Below are positions 45,049 through 54,375 of a stretch of 64,000 nucleotides of DNA, piece after piece. The notes below the pieces were generated by a model. The model made no database searches. It saw only the letters and a program-made list of their open reading frames with translations, and was not told the origin of the DNA. The first letter of the stretch is position 1; every line of letters begins with the position of its first letter. The DNA is from SZUA-370 sp034003955 (GTDB lineage: Bacteria; Spirochaetota; Spirochaetia; Treponematales; UBA12059). Position numbers and translations under genes: made by a program. The stretch is from contig JAVEXO010000001.1 of NCBI GenBank assembly GCA_034003955.1, positions 1-64,000 of the forward strand, read 5' to 3'.

Positions 45049-46704
45049 TTAGTGCTTTCGGGACTCGTATACGGCCCTGGCTATGGGCACGCGACGACCC
45101 ATTCCAAAGGCCCTCGGAGAGATCTTGAGCACGGGCGCAGCCTGACGGCGCTTGAATTCGGCCCTGGCGCTCATGGTTATGATGCGGCGGACGAGGGCAT
45201 CGTCGAATCCTTTGGCAATGATGTCGTCGGCCGAAAGGTCATCCTCGATGTACAGCCTCAGGACCGCATCCAAAAGATCATAGGGTGGCAGTGAATCCTG
45301 GTCGAGCTGCTCGGGCCTGAGTTCAGCCGATGGTGGCTTATCCAGTATTGCTCTGGGCAATATGCCGTCCCGGGCATAGATTCGTTCGCACAAGGCGAAT
45401 ACTTCTGTCTTGAGGAGGTCGCCTATGGGTGTCATCGCACCGCACATGTCGCCATACAGGGTGCAGTAGCCTAATGCCAGCTCACTCTTGTTGCCTGTCG
45501 TCAGAAGTAGGGAATCAAATTTGTTTGACCAGGCCATCAGTATGTCTCCGCGGATCCTGGCCTGTAGGTTCTCCTCGGTCAGGTCGAAGGCAAGGCCCTT
45601 GAAGTGGGGCTCCATTGTCGTAAGGAAGCTGGAGAAGGGTCCTTCTATCGATATTGTTTCTAGCCTGCAACCCAGATTGGCGGCTAGCTTGACGCTGTCG
45701 TCTATTGACCCGGGGGATGAGAAGCGTGAAGGCAGTGCTATGCATGTCAGGTTCTCGGCTCCTATGGCCTTGGCCGCTATGACGGCGACTATGGCCGAGT
45801 CTATGCCCCCCGACAAACCTAGATGGGCTTTTTTAAAACCGCACTTGCGCATGTATCCACTGACACCCTCTATCAAGGCACGTTCCAGCTCGTCCCAACG
45901 ATCAGGGACGACATAGGGTGTAGTCTCTTGTTCCGCCGCCTTCTCGGTGTCGACAATGAGCAGGCCTTCCCCGAACCCACCCATTGATACGAGTGTGCCC
46001 TTGTTGTCTACCAGAAATGAGCGGCCGTCGAATATGAGGGAGTCGTTGGCACCGGCCATGTTGCAATAGGCCACCGGTATGGAGCCTGAACGAGCCAGCT
46101 CGGAACACAGGCTTATACGGAGGCCCAGCTTGTCCATTTGATAGGGAGATGCAGACGGGACGATTAGTATATCAGCCCCGGCATTCAGAAGTTCCTTGGG
46201 TGGGTCCACCGAGTAGCGCATGCCCGGCACCGGCTCTGTCTCTCGCCAAAGATCCTCGCATATCGCGAAGCCTATGCGTTTGCCGCGGTACTGAAAGACG
46301 CGGCGTTCGCTGGCTGGCTCAAAATACCTCGCCTCGTCGAATACGTCATAGCTAGGTAGTAGGCTCTTGGCCTGTTCAAAGACTATCTGTCCATCGAGTA
46401 TCACCGACAGGGAGTTTGTAAGGGGGCGACCCCTGCCTGTATGGTTACGACCTATATGGCCGACGGCTACAGCAATACCCTGAGGCAAGGTCTCCTTGAG
46501 ACGCTGCAATGCCATCGTGTCCTGCCTGGCAAGGCTTGGCTGGTCTAGCAGGTCCATGGGCGGGTATCCACACAGACACATCTCCGGAAAGACGATGATG
46601 TCTGGGGCGCTCGCTGCGGCCTTGCGTACTGCACCCAGTATTCTGTCTATATTGCCAGGAAAATCACCGACGACGGCATCAATCTGGCACAACGCTAGCT
46701 TCAT
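45049..46704 (-). CDS. nadE: Glutamine-dependent NAD+ synthetase
   Basis: 551 residues. N-terminal nitrilase-type glutaminase (Glu in VFPEMCLCGYP, Cys in GFAICEDLW) and C-terminal synthetase with the PP-loop in GLSGGIDSAIVA and later GNKSELALGYCTLYGDM. It converts deamido-NAD to NAD with glutamine. ATG 46704 is chosen over the longer frame from 46989 because GGAG sits five bases upstream, MKLALCQID starts the glutaminase strand, and the longer form would run across the divergent gene. Supplies NAD for the hydrogenase and central metabolism. Confidence 0.95.
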   Translation of the reverse strand: MKLALCQIDAVVGDFPGNIDRILGAVRKAAASAPDIIVFPEMCLCGYPPMDLLDQPSLARQDTMALQRLKETLPQGIAVAVGHIGRNHTGRGRPLTNSLSVILDGQIVFEQAKSLLPSYDVFDEARYFEPASERRVFQYRGKRIGFAICEDLWRETEPVPGMRYSVDPPKELLNAGADILIVPSASPYQMDKLGLRISLCSELARSGSIPVAYCNMAGANDSLIFDGRSFLVDNKGTLVSMGGFGEGLLIVDTEKAAEQETTPYVVPDRWDELERALIEGVSGYMRKCGFKKAHLGLSGGIDSAIVAVIAAKAIGAENLTCIALPSRFSSPGSIDDSVKLAANLGCRLETISIEGPFSSFLTTMEPHFKGLAFDLTEENLQARIRGDILMAWSNKFDSLLLTTGNKSELALGYCTLYGDMCGAMTPIGDLLKTEVFALCERIYARDGILPRAILDKPPSAELRPEQLDQDSLPPYDLLDAVLRLYIEDDLSADDIIAKGFDDALVRRIITMSARAEFKRRQAAPVLKISPRAFGMGRRVPIARAVYESRKH

Positions 46705-46780
46705 GCATACTCCGTTCGGCGGGCTCTCAGGCTTTGGCGCCAGCCTTGCGCCCGATCGAGCGCCATAGTACACTGCAAGC

Positions 46781-47428
46781 GTGAAAAAGACAACGTTGGT
46801 CGTTCCCGCAGGGAGCGCTCGAGTAGAAGCATTCATCGCAGAGGCTAAGGTTTCTGGTCGCGTTAGCGCTACCCTGGGCATAGTCGAGCCAGGCCTGCCC
46901 AAGGCAGATGCCGATACTGACGATCCAAAAGCGGGTACAAATTGTGTGCCGTGGAACCCCCTGTCGTTTGCCTCGGCGAGGGCCGCCATCCTGGAGGCCG
47001 AGACAATGCTTGGTGGGCGGCTGGATGAATTGCTTATAGTCGCCGACCCCCCGCCTGGCGCTACGAGCCTGGAGCAGGCTACTCCCAGGGATATAGAGCG
47101 CAGTGCCCTGGAATGGGCCGCGGGCTATGCAGAGTTGATACGTGAGATGGCGAAGCGCATGATAGAAACTGGTAGTGGGACCATAGCCCTCGTCGTCGTG
47201 CAGGCAGATCGTGGCCCTTTGGGGTCCATTGCCGCCGGAGCCCTGGCAGGCTTGGCCGAGAGCCTTGTCTGCGCTGGCTCGGTTCCGGTTCGATACATAG
47301 GAGTCAACGACGAGTCTGGACAGCCGGATCTTCTGGCCAGACACCTGGTCAAGACCCTGGATGATACAGGCAGGGATACAGGCAAGCTGCAGCGTTTTAA
47401 TGGCCGGGGCGGATTGTTCGGGCGCTAA
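46781..47428 (+). CDS. SDR-like protein lacking catalytic residues
   Basis: 215 residues from GTG 46781. It has an alternating strand-helix pattern: LVVPAG at the N-terminus, LLIVADPPPG, an Ala/Glu-rich helix, IALVVVQADRG, and a helix AAGALAGLAESL in the place where short-chain dehydrogenases have YxxxK and SxxAxxGL. The GxxxGxG cofactor loop and the Tyr/Lys pair are absent. It is probably a degenerate SDR-fold protein or a fold of similar shape. It diverges from nadE, and pfkA follows 54 bases later on the same strand. No homologue named with confidence. Confidence 0.55.
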   Translation: MKKTTLVVPAGSARVEAFIAEAKVSGRVSATLGIVEPGLPKADADTDDPKAGTNCVPWNPLSFASARAAILEAETMLGGRLDELLIVADPPPGATSLEQATPRDIERSALEWAAGYAELIREMAKRMIETGSGTIALVVVQADRGPLGSIAAGALAGLAESLVCAGSVPVRYIGVNDESGQPDLLARHLVKTLDDTGRDTGKLQRFNGRGGLFGR

Positions 47429-47482
47429 AGGTTTGAACCGGCGGCCTGATCGTCGATTCCTGTATAAGCTAAGGAGGCGAGC

Positions 47483-48586
47483 GTGGCCAAACACAGGGTG
47501 AGGCGATTCGGAATCCTGACAAGCGGGGGCGATTGTCCCGGTTTGAATGCCGCCATCAGGGGTGTGGCCAAGGCGGCTACAGGCCTGTACGGCATGACGG
47601 CCGTCGGCATATCCAATGGCTATAGAGGTCTCATAGAGGGTGATGCACGCGAACTGTCGAATGATGATTTTTCAGGAATACTAACCCAGGGTGGCACCAT
47701 TCTAGGTTCTTCCCGCGAGAAACCTTTCAAGGCCAGGGATGACGGTTCATCCGACGCAGAATCTGTTCAGGACAAACCAGAGCTGATCATGGAGAATGTT
47801 TCCCGCCTGCAGCTGGACGCACTCGTCGTGCTGGGCGGCAACGGCACCAATACGACGGCCCATCTCCTTGCACAAGAAGGATTGAACGTCATTGGCCTAC
47901 CCAAGACAATTGACAATGATATATGGGGAACAGACGTAACCTTTGGTTTCCACTCGGCCATGGAGATAGCCACCGAGTCTATAGACAGGCTGCACTCCAC
48001 GGCTCATTCACATAATAGGGTGATGGTCATAGAGCTGATGGGGCACAAGGCAGGATGGCTGGCTCTCTATGCAGGCATAGCCGGTGGCGGAGACGTGATT
48101 CTAATCCCTGAGATACCATACGAAGCCGCAGCCGTTGCTCGCGACATAGAGAGACGCTGCGCCCAAGGCAAGCAGTTTTCAATTGTCGTGGTTGCCGAAG
48201 GGGCCTTGTCAAAGGAAGAAGCCGCTCTGTCAAAGAAGGATAGGAAGAAGTTCAGGGAGAAGATGCCGTTTCCTAGCATAGGCTACCGTGTTTCCGCGGA
48301 GATACAGGCTGCCACAGACATGGAGACGCGGGTGACGGTGCTGGGGTACCTCCAGCGCGGCGGTACGCCAAGCCCGTATGACAGGGTGCTGGCAACAGCC
48401 TTTGGTACCGCTGCGGCAGGCCTCCTGGCCGATGGTCGTTTTGGCATGATGGTCGCCATGAATGGCGCATCTATTGGCACCGTACCCCTGGCACAGGTGG
48501 CTGGAAAGACAAAAACCGTGCCGACCGACAATTTTATGCTCGACACGGCACGGCATGTTGGGACATGCTTTGGAGACGAAGATTGA
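47483..48586 (+). CDS. pfkA: 6-phosphofructokinase
   Basis: 367 residues, starting at GTG 47483 five bases after AAGGAGG. PFK motifs: TSGGDCPGLNAAIRG, VVLGGNGTNTTA, GLPKTIDNDIWGTDVTFGFHS, HSHNRVMVIELMGHKAGWLAL, and ILIPEIPYE. The key position after GG(N) is Gly rather than Asp, which points to ATP rather than pyrophosphate as phosphoryl donor; the Asp seen in many ATP-PFKs (GGDG) is Asn here. It phosphorylates fructose 6-phosphate in glycolysis. It converges with lgt two bases apart, with no room for a terminator. Confidence 0.93.
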   Translation: MAKHRVRRFGILTSGGDCPGLNAAIRGVAKAATGLYGMTAVGISNGYRGLIEGDARELSNDDFSGILTQGGTILGSSREKPFKARDDGSSDAESVQDKPELIMENVSRLQLDALVVLGGNGTNTTAHLLAQEGLNVIGLPKTIDNDIWGTDVTFGFHSAMEIATESIDRLHSTAHSHNRVMVIELMGHKAGWLALYAGIAGGGDVILIPEIPYEAAAVARDIERRCAQGKQFSIVVVAEGALSKEEAALSKKDRKKFREKMPFPSIGYRVSAEIQAATDMETRVTVLGYLQRGGTPSPYDRVLATAFGTAAAGLLADGRFGMMVAMNGASIGTVPLAQVAGKTKTVPTDNFMLDTARHVGTCFGDED

Positions 48587-48588
48587 TA

Positions 48589-49611
48589 TCAGCGTTTCTT
48601 TAGCTTCTTCTTGGCGTTAGAAATCCGTGCGCGTTCCGATTCAGCCAGCTTGAGCAACGATGCCTGTCGTCGTGTAATCCTATACCTGAGCAGTATGAAG
48701 CCAAGACCACCTAGCATCATGAGGAAGCACAAGAGCTGGCCCATGGAAAAATTGAGCGGAGTCGTAAAGACGTGTATCGATGCGCTTGGGTCTCCCCACT
48801 TGATGATGTATCCAAGTTCTGCATCCGGTTCCCTGAAATATTCTATGAAGAAGCGAACAAGGCCATAGCCAAGGATGTAGGCGCCGGTAGCGAAGCCTGT
48901 GAATGTCTTCCGTGGCCTGACAAGGAACCAGAGTACCAGCCATAGGAATATGCCTTCAAACAGAGCCTCGTACAGTTGGGATGGATGCCGGGGCAGATTG
49001 ACCATGGCTCCTTCCAGCGAGATGCCTGCCTTTACGGCTATCTCTCGCACCCAGTCTATGTTGGTGGGGAATTGTCGTGCTCTTGGGAATACCATGGCCC
49101 AGGGGGCGGCACTGGCCTTGCCCCATAGCTCGGCATTTATGAAGTTGCCAAGGCGTCCGAAGGTGTAGCCCAGCGGTACCGAGACGGCTATCATGTCGGC
49201 CCACTGCAGAAAATCAAGGCGCCGCCTCTTGGCGTATGCAAAGAAACCGACTATGGCTCCAAGGAAACCGCCGTGGAACGACATGCCCATGAAGCCGGTA
49301 AACTGTCCACCTTCACCAAAGGGCCAGAAGATGAGCCATGGCTTGCGCCAGTAGATGCCACTGGGGTCATAGACAAGGGTACCAAAGAGACGTGCTCCGA
49401 TGATCAGGCCTACTATGCCGGTCAGAAAAAAACCCGATATGTCATCGTCAGAAAAATCAAGCTTTTGCTGTCTAACCTGGTATTTGAAGAGGAGATAGCT
49501 TATGCCAAAGGCCACGAGGTACATGAGGCCGTACCAACGCAATGGAAACTGAGGCAGGAATGGCAGGATCTCTGGATGGACCCATGATGGAAATTGAACG
49601 GCACCGAGCAT
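48589..49611 (-). CDS. lgt: Prolipoprotein diacylglyceryl transferase
   Basis: 340 residues with seven membrane helices. Signature GYTFGRLGNFINAELWG (about 150-165) carries the phosphatidylglycerol-binding Arg and Asn; LRWYGLMYLVAF near residue 25 and HPSQLYEALFEG near 220 are also conserved. It adds diacylglycerol to the Cys of prolipoproteins, which suits the many lipoproteins in this window. GGAGG lies five to six bases upstream. The C-terminal 25 residues are Lys/Arg-rich. Confidence 0.95.
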   Translation of the reverse strand: MLGAVQFPSWVHPEILPFLPQFPLRWYGLMYLVAFGISYLLFKYQVRQQKLDFSDDDISGFFLTGIVGLIIGARLFGTLVYDPSGIYWRKPWLIFWPFGEGGQFTGFMGMSFHGGFLGAIVGFFAYAKRRRLDFLQWADMIAVSVPLGYTFGRLGNFINAELWGKASAAPWAMVFPRARQFPTNIDWVREIAVKAGISLEGAMVNLPRHPSQLYEALFEGIFLWLVLWFLVRPRKTFTGFATGAYILGYGLVRFFIEYFREPDAELGYIIKWGDPSASIHVFTTPLNFSMGQLLCFLMMLGGLGFILLRYRITRRQASLLKLAESERARISNAKKKLKKR

Positions 49612-49690
49612 ACTGTCCTCCGGTCTAGCACGAGTTTCGTCGCTGAAACTATACCCACTTAAAAGACTCGACGCAACGACTGCTTGTCTC

Positions 49691-52633
49691 TTACGGTAGT
49701 GGCTGCTCGACTATTCGTCCTAGCTGGGGGTCAAAGGTGTAGACGACCTTCTGTTTTGTCTGCCGTATCTCATGGAAACGATTATGGCTTTCTAAGACGA
49801 CGCCTGCGAAGATTGAACCACGAACGACTATCTCTGCGGGAAAGTGTTCCTCAAACTTTTCTCTAAGCTCGAAGACCCGCATCGATCGTTTTTCTAATAG
49901 CTTTATGAATTTCAGCTTGTCGGCCCTGGATTTTTGGAGATCTACACCCAGCTTCTCCTGTTCACGCATTGTCTTGTCTGCCTGGAGTATCATGGCCTTG
50001 ACCCGTTCTACCTCACGCTCTTCTGCCTCTATGGTGTCCTGGACAAGGTAATCCTGGCCAAAGGAAACCTGGGTACGAGCTCCGTTGGCTGAGCCCAGGT
50101 TCTGAACCTCCATGCCCTTGCGGACCCGGCAGAGGCCGCCAATGAGGTGACCCTTCTCACCGAGGAGATGGAGGCGACCATTTGTCTTGATGTTGCAGAG
50201 GAGGGCCGAATTCTTGAGCGTTATATCCTCTACGGCGAGCAGCATGGCCTGTTCTGCGAATGAAGCCTCTATTGTAGTCCTGGAGCGAATGGTTCCTCGC
50301 TTGGCTCCCTTTATGCCCTCGCTTATCTTTATATGGCCTTCGGCTGAGAGGAGTGCTGCCTCAACGGCTCCCGTTACCAGGATTGCACCACCGGCTATTA
50401 TCGAGTAGCCCGTGAGTATGGTTCCCGTTACGGCGACGGGGCCAGGAAAGCGTATGTTGCCCGTGGCCGGTCCCACGTCACCCTTTATCTTGTGGGTTAC
50501 AACGATGGAGAGGCTGTTCTTTTCAAAGCTCAATTCGCCACTGCATCCAGCCTTGAGAATCTTGTCTCCATTCTCCTTTGTCTCCTCGACTATGGTGTCG
50601 TCGAAGCTGGGTGGAGCCGACACCCGGGGATCTACGGGGGCGGGGATGACACCACCGAGTACGTCGACGCCGTCCTGGCCTTCCACGCCAATGGCCAGAA
50701 GTTCCAGGAGAATTTGTCCCTCTACCACTATGGTGGAGCGGTCCTGGTTCTTGTAGTCGGCTGATCCATCGGAGCGGACGGTGACCGCGGCTCCCGAGGC
50801 AAGGCGGACTATCCAGTTGAGTCTATAGCCTCCGGCCGGTATCGGCTCGGTACCCTTGGCGATTAAAAGGTTAGAGACCGGCTGGCCATCGCGGGCCTGG
50901 GACAGGGCTGAGCTCAGGGCCTTCATGTCTATCTCGGCATTGACCCCGGCCTCTGCTATCGATTCTTGAGCAAGTTCAAGCGTCAGCTCGCGGCCGAGCC
51001 CGTACCCCCGCTCTATGGCAAGCGTAGCGCTCATGCCGTCTTCTGCTATGGTGACCGCGACCTTGGCGTCCCTGTAGGGCAATACCCTGGCCATGGTCAT
51101 GCCTTCCTCGGCCGACAAGAGGAGGAGGCCATCGTCCTGGCTCTCTATGGAACCCTGTGATACTCGTATGTTCTCATAGACCTTTATCATGGGGTCGTTG
51201 CCCTGGGTGGCTGGAATGACGTTCCCGAACACGTCCATGCCGGCTTGGCCTGCGACAGGCATGCTGAACCTGGCTATCTCCTGGCCTTTCTTGACCAAGG
51301 CAATTCTTTGTACCTTTGAAAGTGGAAAGTCATCCAGGTTTCCGGCAAAACGCGACAGGTTGGGAGCCTTCTCAAGGAGGGAGACATAGTCATCAAACTG
51401 AGCATCGGCAAGAAACGCGACGCTACAGACCAGGGTCCTATCCTTACCCTTGACGGGGTTTCTGCCCTCGGCAAGAGGATAGTCAAGGAGGTCTGTCTCG
51501 GTACCCTTATGAAAGGCGATGACATCGGCCTTGAGTCTGTCTACCTTGACGCCCTTGAGCTTTAATCCTGCCAGAGCCGCACTGACCATAGACAGTTCCA
51601 GTGTCTTTCCCCTGCCACGACCCTTGAGAACCGTCAGGGTAGCCTTGATCTTGTCAGGCGATATGTCGACGCGTGCCGATGCGTTTCTGTCGATTGACAG
51701 GCTGTAGTCTACGAGGTTCTGGCCACTCCTGGTGGCACGCATCAGGGCCGCCGAGGCTTCCTCCAAGGGTATAAGGTTCTCGCTAGCCTGGCCAAGAGCC
51801 ACGGCTTCTGCCAGTATGGCTTCGGCGTCAGGCGGTGGCAGACGTTTGTCACCGGGCTGGTAATCCAGGAGGACTGTGGAACCATCCTCTGAAAGCTTGA
51901 TGCTGTATTCCCCAGCGCCAAACGGAACAACATCTGCCCAGCGCTCTCCTACACGGACGAATCCGGCCATCTCTGTCGTGACTATTCCTTTTTCACGCGC
52001 AAGACCCTTGCCTAGATGGAATATCGTTTCATCTGCCTGTGGAGGTGGCATGGGTTTGCCAAAGATTGTCTTGCCCGGCTTGCCTGTCCTGGCGGGGTCT
52101 ATGGAAGCCACGCGCGTGCCTTTGGCTACCCAGAAAAAGAAGTGCACCCTGGTGTCAACGGCTACGGCTTCTTTAACCTCAACCTTCTCTGTCTCTACAA
52201 GCTTTTCTTCCTTGGCTTGCATGAAGGGTAAGGCGCCAGGCTTCTTTACTATTCGTTCGCTGACTCGTTTGTCTGTACGTATCCTGAAGAGAGCGGGCGG
52301 CTCGGCCTCTGCCACCGTGGCATCGGCGAATGGTGCGTATTCTTCAGGCGTCTGTATGTCTACCCACTCGGCGCTCTCGGGGAAGCCGGTTTCTGGAGCC
52401 TGGCCCTTGGCTACAATCTCGATCGATTCAGAGCGAGCCTTGGAGAAGACTTGGAATATTTCTTCTATCCTTCGATTAGGAACATTGGGTACATGTGCCT
52501 CGGCGAGTAGCTTTAGTATCTTATCGATTGTCCACGCAGGCCCATCGGGATGAGGCGAAAATTTTAAAACCGCCTCAAGGCCAAGGGCATCTATGAGGAG
52601 TTGGACATCGCCTTTGATGGGGCTCGTGGCCAT
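49691..52633 (-). CDS. FapA (DUF342) family protein, large form
   Basis: 980 residues, about twice the usual FapA length. It contains the DUF342 hallmarks GKPGKTIFGKPMPP (about 190-205) and, later, DVFGNVIPATQGN and DVLGGVIPAPVDP, which are the same module repeated. A right-handed beta-helix follows (GSANGARTQVSFGQ, GPATGNIRFPGPVAVTG) and a C-terminal coiled coil (about 880-940: VERVKAMILQADKTMREQ). FapA-type proteins act in polar organisation and motility regulation in some bacteria. It lies 11 bases after the ParA-like gene in one operon. Confidence 0.85.
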   Translation of the reverse strand: MATSPIKGDVQLLIDALGLEAVLKFSPHPDGPAWTIDKILKLLAEAHVPNVPNRRIEEIFQVFSKARSESIEIVAKGQAPETGFPESAEWVDIQTPEEYAPFADATVAEAEPPALFRIRTDKRVSERIVKKPGALPFMQAKEEKLVETEKVEVKEAVAVDTRVHFFFWVAKGTRVASIDPARTGKPGKTIFGKPMPPPQADETIFHLGKGLAREKGIVTTEMAGFVRVGERWADVVPFGAGEYSIKLSEDGSTVLLDYQPGDKRLPPPDAEAILAEAVALGQASENLIPLEEASAALMRATRSGQNLVDYSLSIDRNASARVDISPDKIKATLTVLKGRGRGKTLELSMVSAALAGLKLKGVKVDRLKADVIAFHKGTETDLLDYPLAEGRNPVKGKDRTLVCSVAFLADAQFDDYVSLLEKAPNLSRFAGNLDDFPLSKVQRIALVKKGQEIARFSMPVAGQAGMDVFGNVIPATQGNDPMIKVYENIRVSQGSIESQDDGLLLLSAEEGMTMARVLPYRDAKVAVTIAEDGMSATLAIERGYGLGRELTLELAQESIAEAGVNAEIDMKALSSALSQARDGQPVSNLLIAKGTEPIPAGGYRLNWIVRLASGAAVTVRSDGSADYKNQDRSTIVVEGQILLELLAIGVEGQDGVDVLGGVIPAPVDPRVSAPPSFDDTIVEETKENGDKILKAGCSGELSFEKNSLSIVVTHKIKGDVGPATGNIRFPGPVAVTGTILTGYSIIAGGAILVTGAVEAALLSAEGHIKISEGIKGAKRGTIRSRTTIEASFAEQAMLLAVEDITLKNSALLCNIKTNGRLHLLGEKGHLIGGLCRVRKGMEVQNLGSANGARTQVSFGQDYLVQDTIEAEEREVERVKAMILQADKTMREQEKLGVDLQKSRADKLKFIKLLEKRSMRVFELREKFEEHFPAEIVVRGSIFAGVVLESHNRFHEIRQTKQKVVYTFDPQLGRIVEQPLP

Positions 52634-52644
52634 GGCTGCGATCC

Positions 52645-53790
52645 CTAAACCCTGAAGCCTTGAGCCATAGCCTTGGCCATCTTTGACTTGAGGAAAGAAT
52701 TTTCCTTGCGGAGCTGGCCAATCTCAAACTGCTGCATCCTGACGGTCTCTATCAGGTCTCCCTGGCTCAGAGCGCCGCTCGATAACAACTCCTGCACGTA
52801 CTCAAGTTTTGTGTCGAAATCGGCCTCCGCTTCGGTGTCGGCCGCTCCATAGCTGTCGTCAAGATATTCAGGATCAAGAAAGGCATCGTCGTCGTCTTCT
52901 GATGATATGAGTTTGTCGGCTATCCTGTAGATGGCCTGGGAGAGGACTGATTTTGGCTTGTACCGAATGATAGGGATTCGGCTTCCCAAGGCAACATCCT
53001 GCAGGTTGTCACGATAGACTATGCCAAGGTGCTCCACGTTCATGCCAAGATATTCCTTGCATGAGCGCCGTATCTTCTGTGCCTTGTCGGCATCCTTGGG
53101 GTCATCAAGCATGTTCATTATAAGCCGGGGAGAAAATTTTGACATCCTCATATCGAAGGCGGCCTTGCTGGCAGGGTCGACCGACTCTATGCGAGCCAAT
53201 ATCTCCGGTATGTATGCCCGCTGTAGGGAGGATCCGTCTTTCTTGAGGGCGTCGAGCAGGTCGCGTGCCTTTGTCTTAGGCTTGAAACTGTCCCACATCA
53301 GTCTGAATACGGCGTTTTTAAGGAAGAGGTACGCGTTGAGCGTAGCCGTCAGGGTTGGAGCCGTGACGACTATGCCTCTACCCGAAAGAAGGAAAAAATC
53401 AAGTATGTTGGCTCCGGTTCCCGCTCCCAGGTCCAGGACAAGGTAGTCGACATCTTCCAGAGCCAGGAGACGCCTGGCTACCTGGGTCTTCTGTCTATAG
53501 GCTATGTTAGCCAATCCTGGTATCTCGGCGTCTCCTGGGATGAACCTGAGATTTGGATAGTCAGTCTCGTGGATGATGTCATCAAAACTAATCTTGGAGC
53601 CTGAAAGGAAGGTGCCAAGTCCGTGCTTGCTGGTGTTGGTGCCGAGTATGAGGTGAAGGTTTGATGCCCCAAGATCAAGATCAGCCAGTACGACTCTCTT
53701 GCCGGCTTGTGCCAAGGCTATAGACAGATTGGCCGAGACGACAGACTTGCCTACTCCGCCCTTGCCGCTGGCTACCGGAAGAATTCTCAT
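52645..53790 (-). CDS. ParA/MinD-type ATPase (FlhG-like)
   Basis: 381 residues. Deviant Walker A SGKGGVGKSV at the N-terminus, switch I DLDLGASNLH, and Walker B-type VDYLVLDLGAGTG (about 115-128). FlhG/MinD proteins position flagella or other polar structures. The last 70 residues are a predicted coiled coil (VRMQQFEIGQLRKENSFLKSK), an extension beyond the standard domain that could bind the downstream FapA protein. The start overlaps the stop of the upstream membrane gene as ATGA. Confidence 0.9.
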   Translation of the reverse strand: MRILPVASGKGGVGKSVVSANLSIALAQAGKRVVLADLDLGASNLHLILGTNTSKHGLGTFLSGSKISFDDIIHETDYPNLRFIPGDAEIPGLANIAYRQKTQVARRLLALEDVDYLVLDLGAGTGANILDFFLLSGRGIVVTAPTLTATLNAYLFLKNAVFRLMWDSFKPKTKARDLLDALKKDGSSLQRAYIPEILARIESVDPASKAAFDMRMSKFSPRLIMNMLDDPKDADKAQKIRRSCKEYLGMNVEHLGIVYRDNLQDVALGSRIPIIRYKPKSVLSQAIYRIADKLISSEDDDDAFLDPEYLDDSYGAADTEAEADFDTKLEYVQELLSSGALSQGDLIETVRMQQFEIGQLRKENSFLKSKMAKAMAQGFRV

Positions 53791-54239
53791 GTTAGTAGGT
53801 TCCCGGGCCCTGGCGGAGCACTGTCAGGGCTTGCGATAGATGGAGGATCCGGGATGGCTTCTGCCTGCGGTTTTAAGAGAAGGAAGGCAAGCAGGGTAGC
53901 GGAGACCGCATCCCAGACTAGTATGCCGACTATCATGAACATGCCTGTCATCCCCGACGATGGATCAAGCGAGGCTCCTAATAAGCCTGGAAGCGAGATG
54001 GCGCCGGAAAACAAGGCCAGGGCCTTACCCACCAGGAGTAGCGGGCGGTATGCCGAATAGGCCTTTGCATCGATACCGAGGAAGAAGAAGGCTACGGCAA
54101 AAAGCAGGTTGGGAGCAGCGAGCAGACGGATGAGCTGAGGTATCGACGTCGTTAACAATGGCCTGACGGCGCCTATGAGTGTGAAGTATCGAGCGAGCTC
54201 AAGGCCCGCGCATGCAAAAAACAATGGGGTGCGTCTCAT
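53787..54239 (-). CDS. Small membrane protein of unknown function
   Basis: 150 residues with four hydrophobic segments (about 22-40, 48-60, 72-90, 100-120) and a Pro-rich cytoplasmic tail. No family recognised. No clear Shine-Dalgarno before ATG 54239. The start/stop overlap with the ParA gene suggests a shared operon and possibly a membrane anchor role. Confidence 0.6.
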   Translation of the reverse strand: MRRTPLFFACAGLELARYFTLIGAVRPLLTTSIPQLIRLLAAPNLLFAVAFFFLGIDAKAYSAYRPLLLVGKALALFSGAISLPGLLGASLDPSSGMTGMFMIVGILVWDAVSATLLAFLLLKPQAEAIPDPPSIASPDSAPPGPGNLLT

Positions 54240-54375
54240 AATCGCTAAGAAGTGTACTCGGCGCCTTGCTGAGTAGTCAAGGAAGAGCTGGATGCCGCCT
54301 TGAAATGAATCCCCGGTACCATTGAATTGCTATCTAGAACCTGAAAACGAGCGTACGTGTATTATACTTACTACC

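Noticed and set aside
46705..46989. Longer NAD synthetase start
   Set aside because: It would overlap the divergent gene and add about 95 residues before the glutaminase domain; the RBS supports 46704.
47429..47460. T-loop-like sequence suggesting a tRNA
   Set aside because: The matching stem is incomplete and no acceptor, D or anticodon arms were found.
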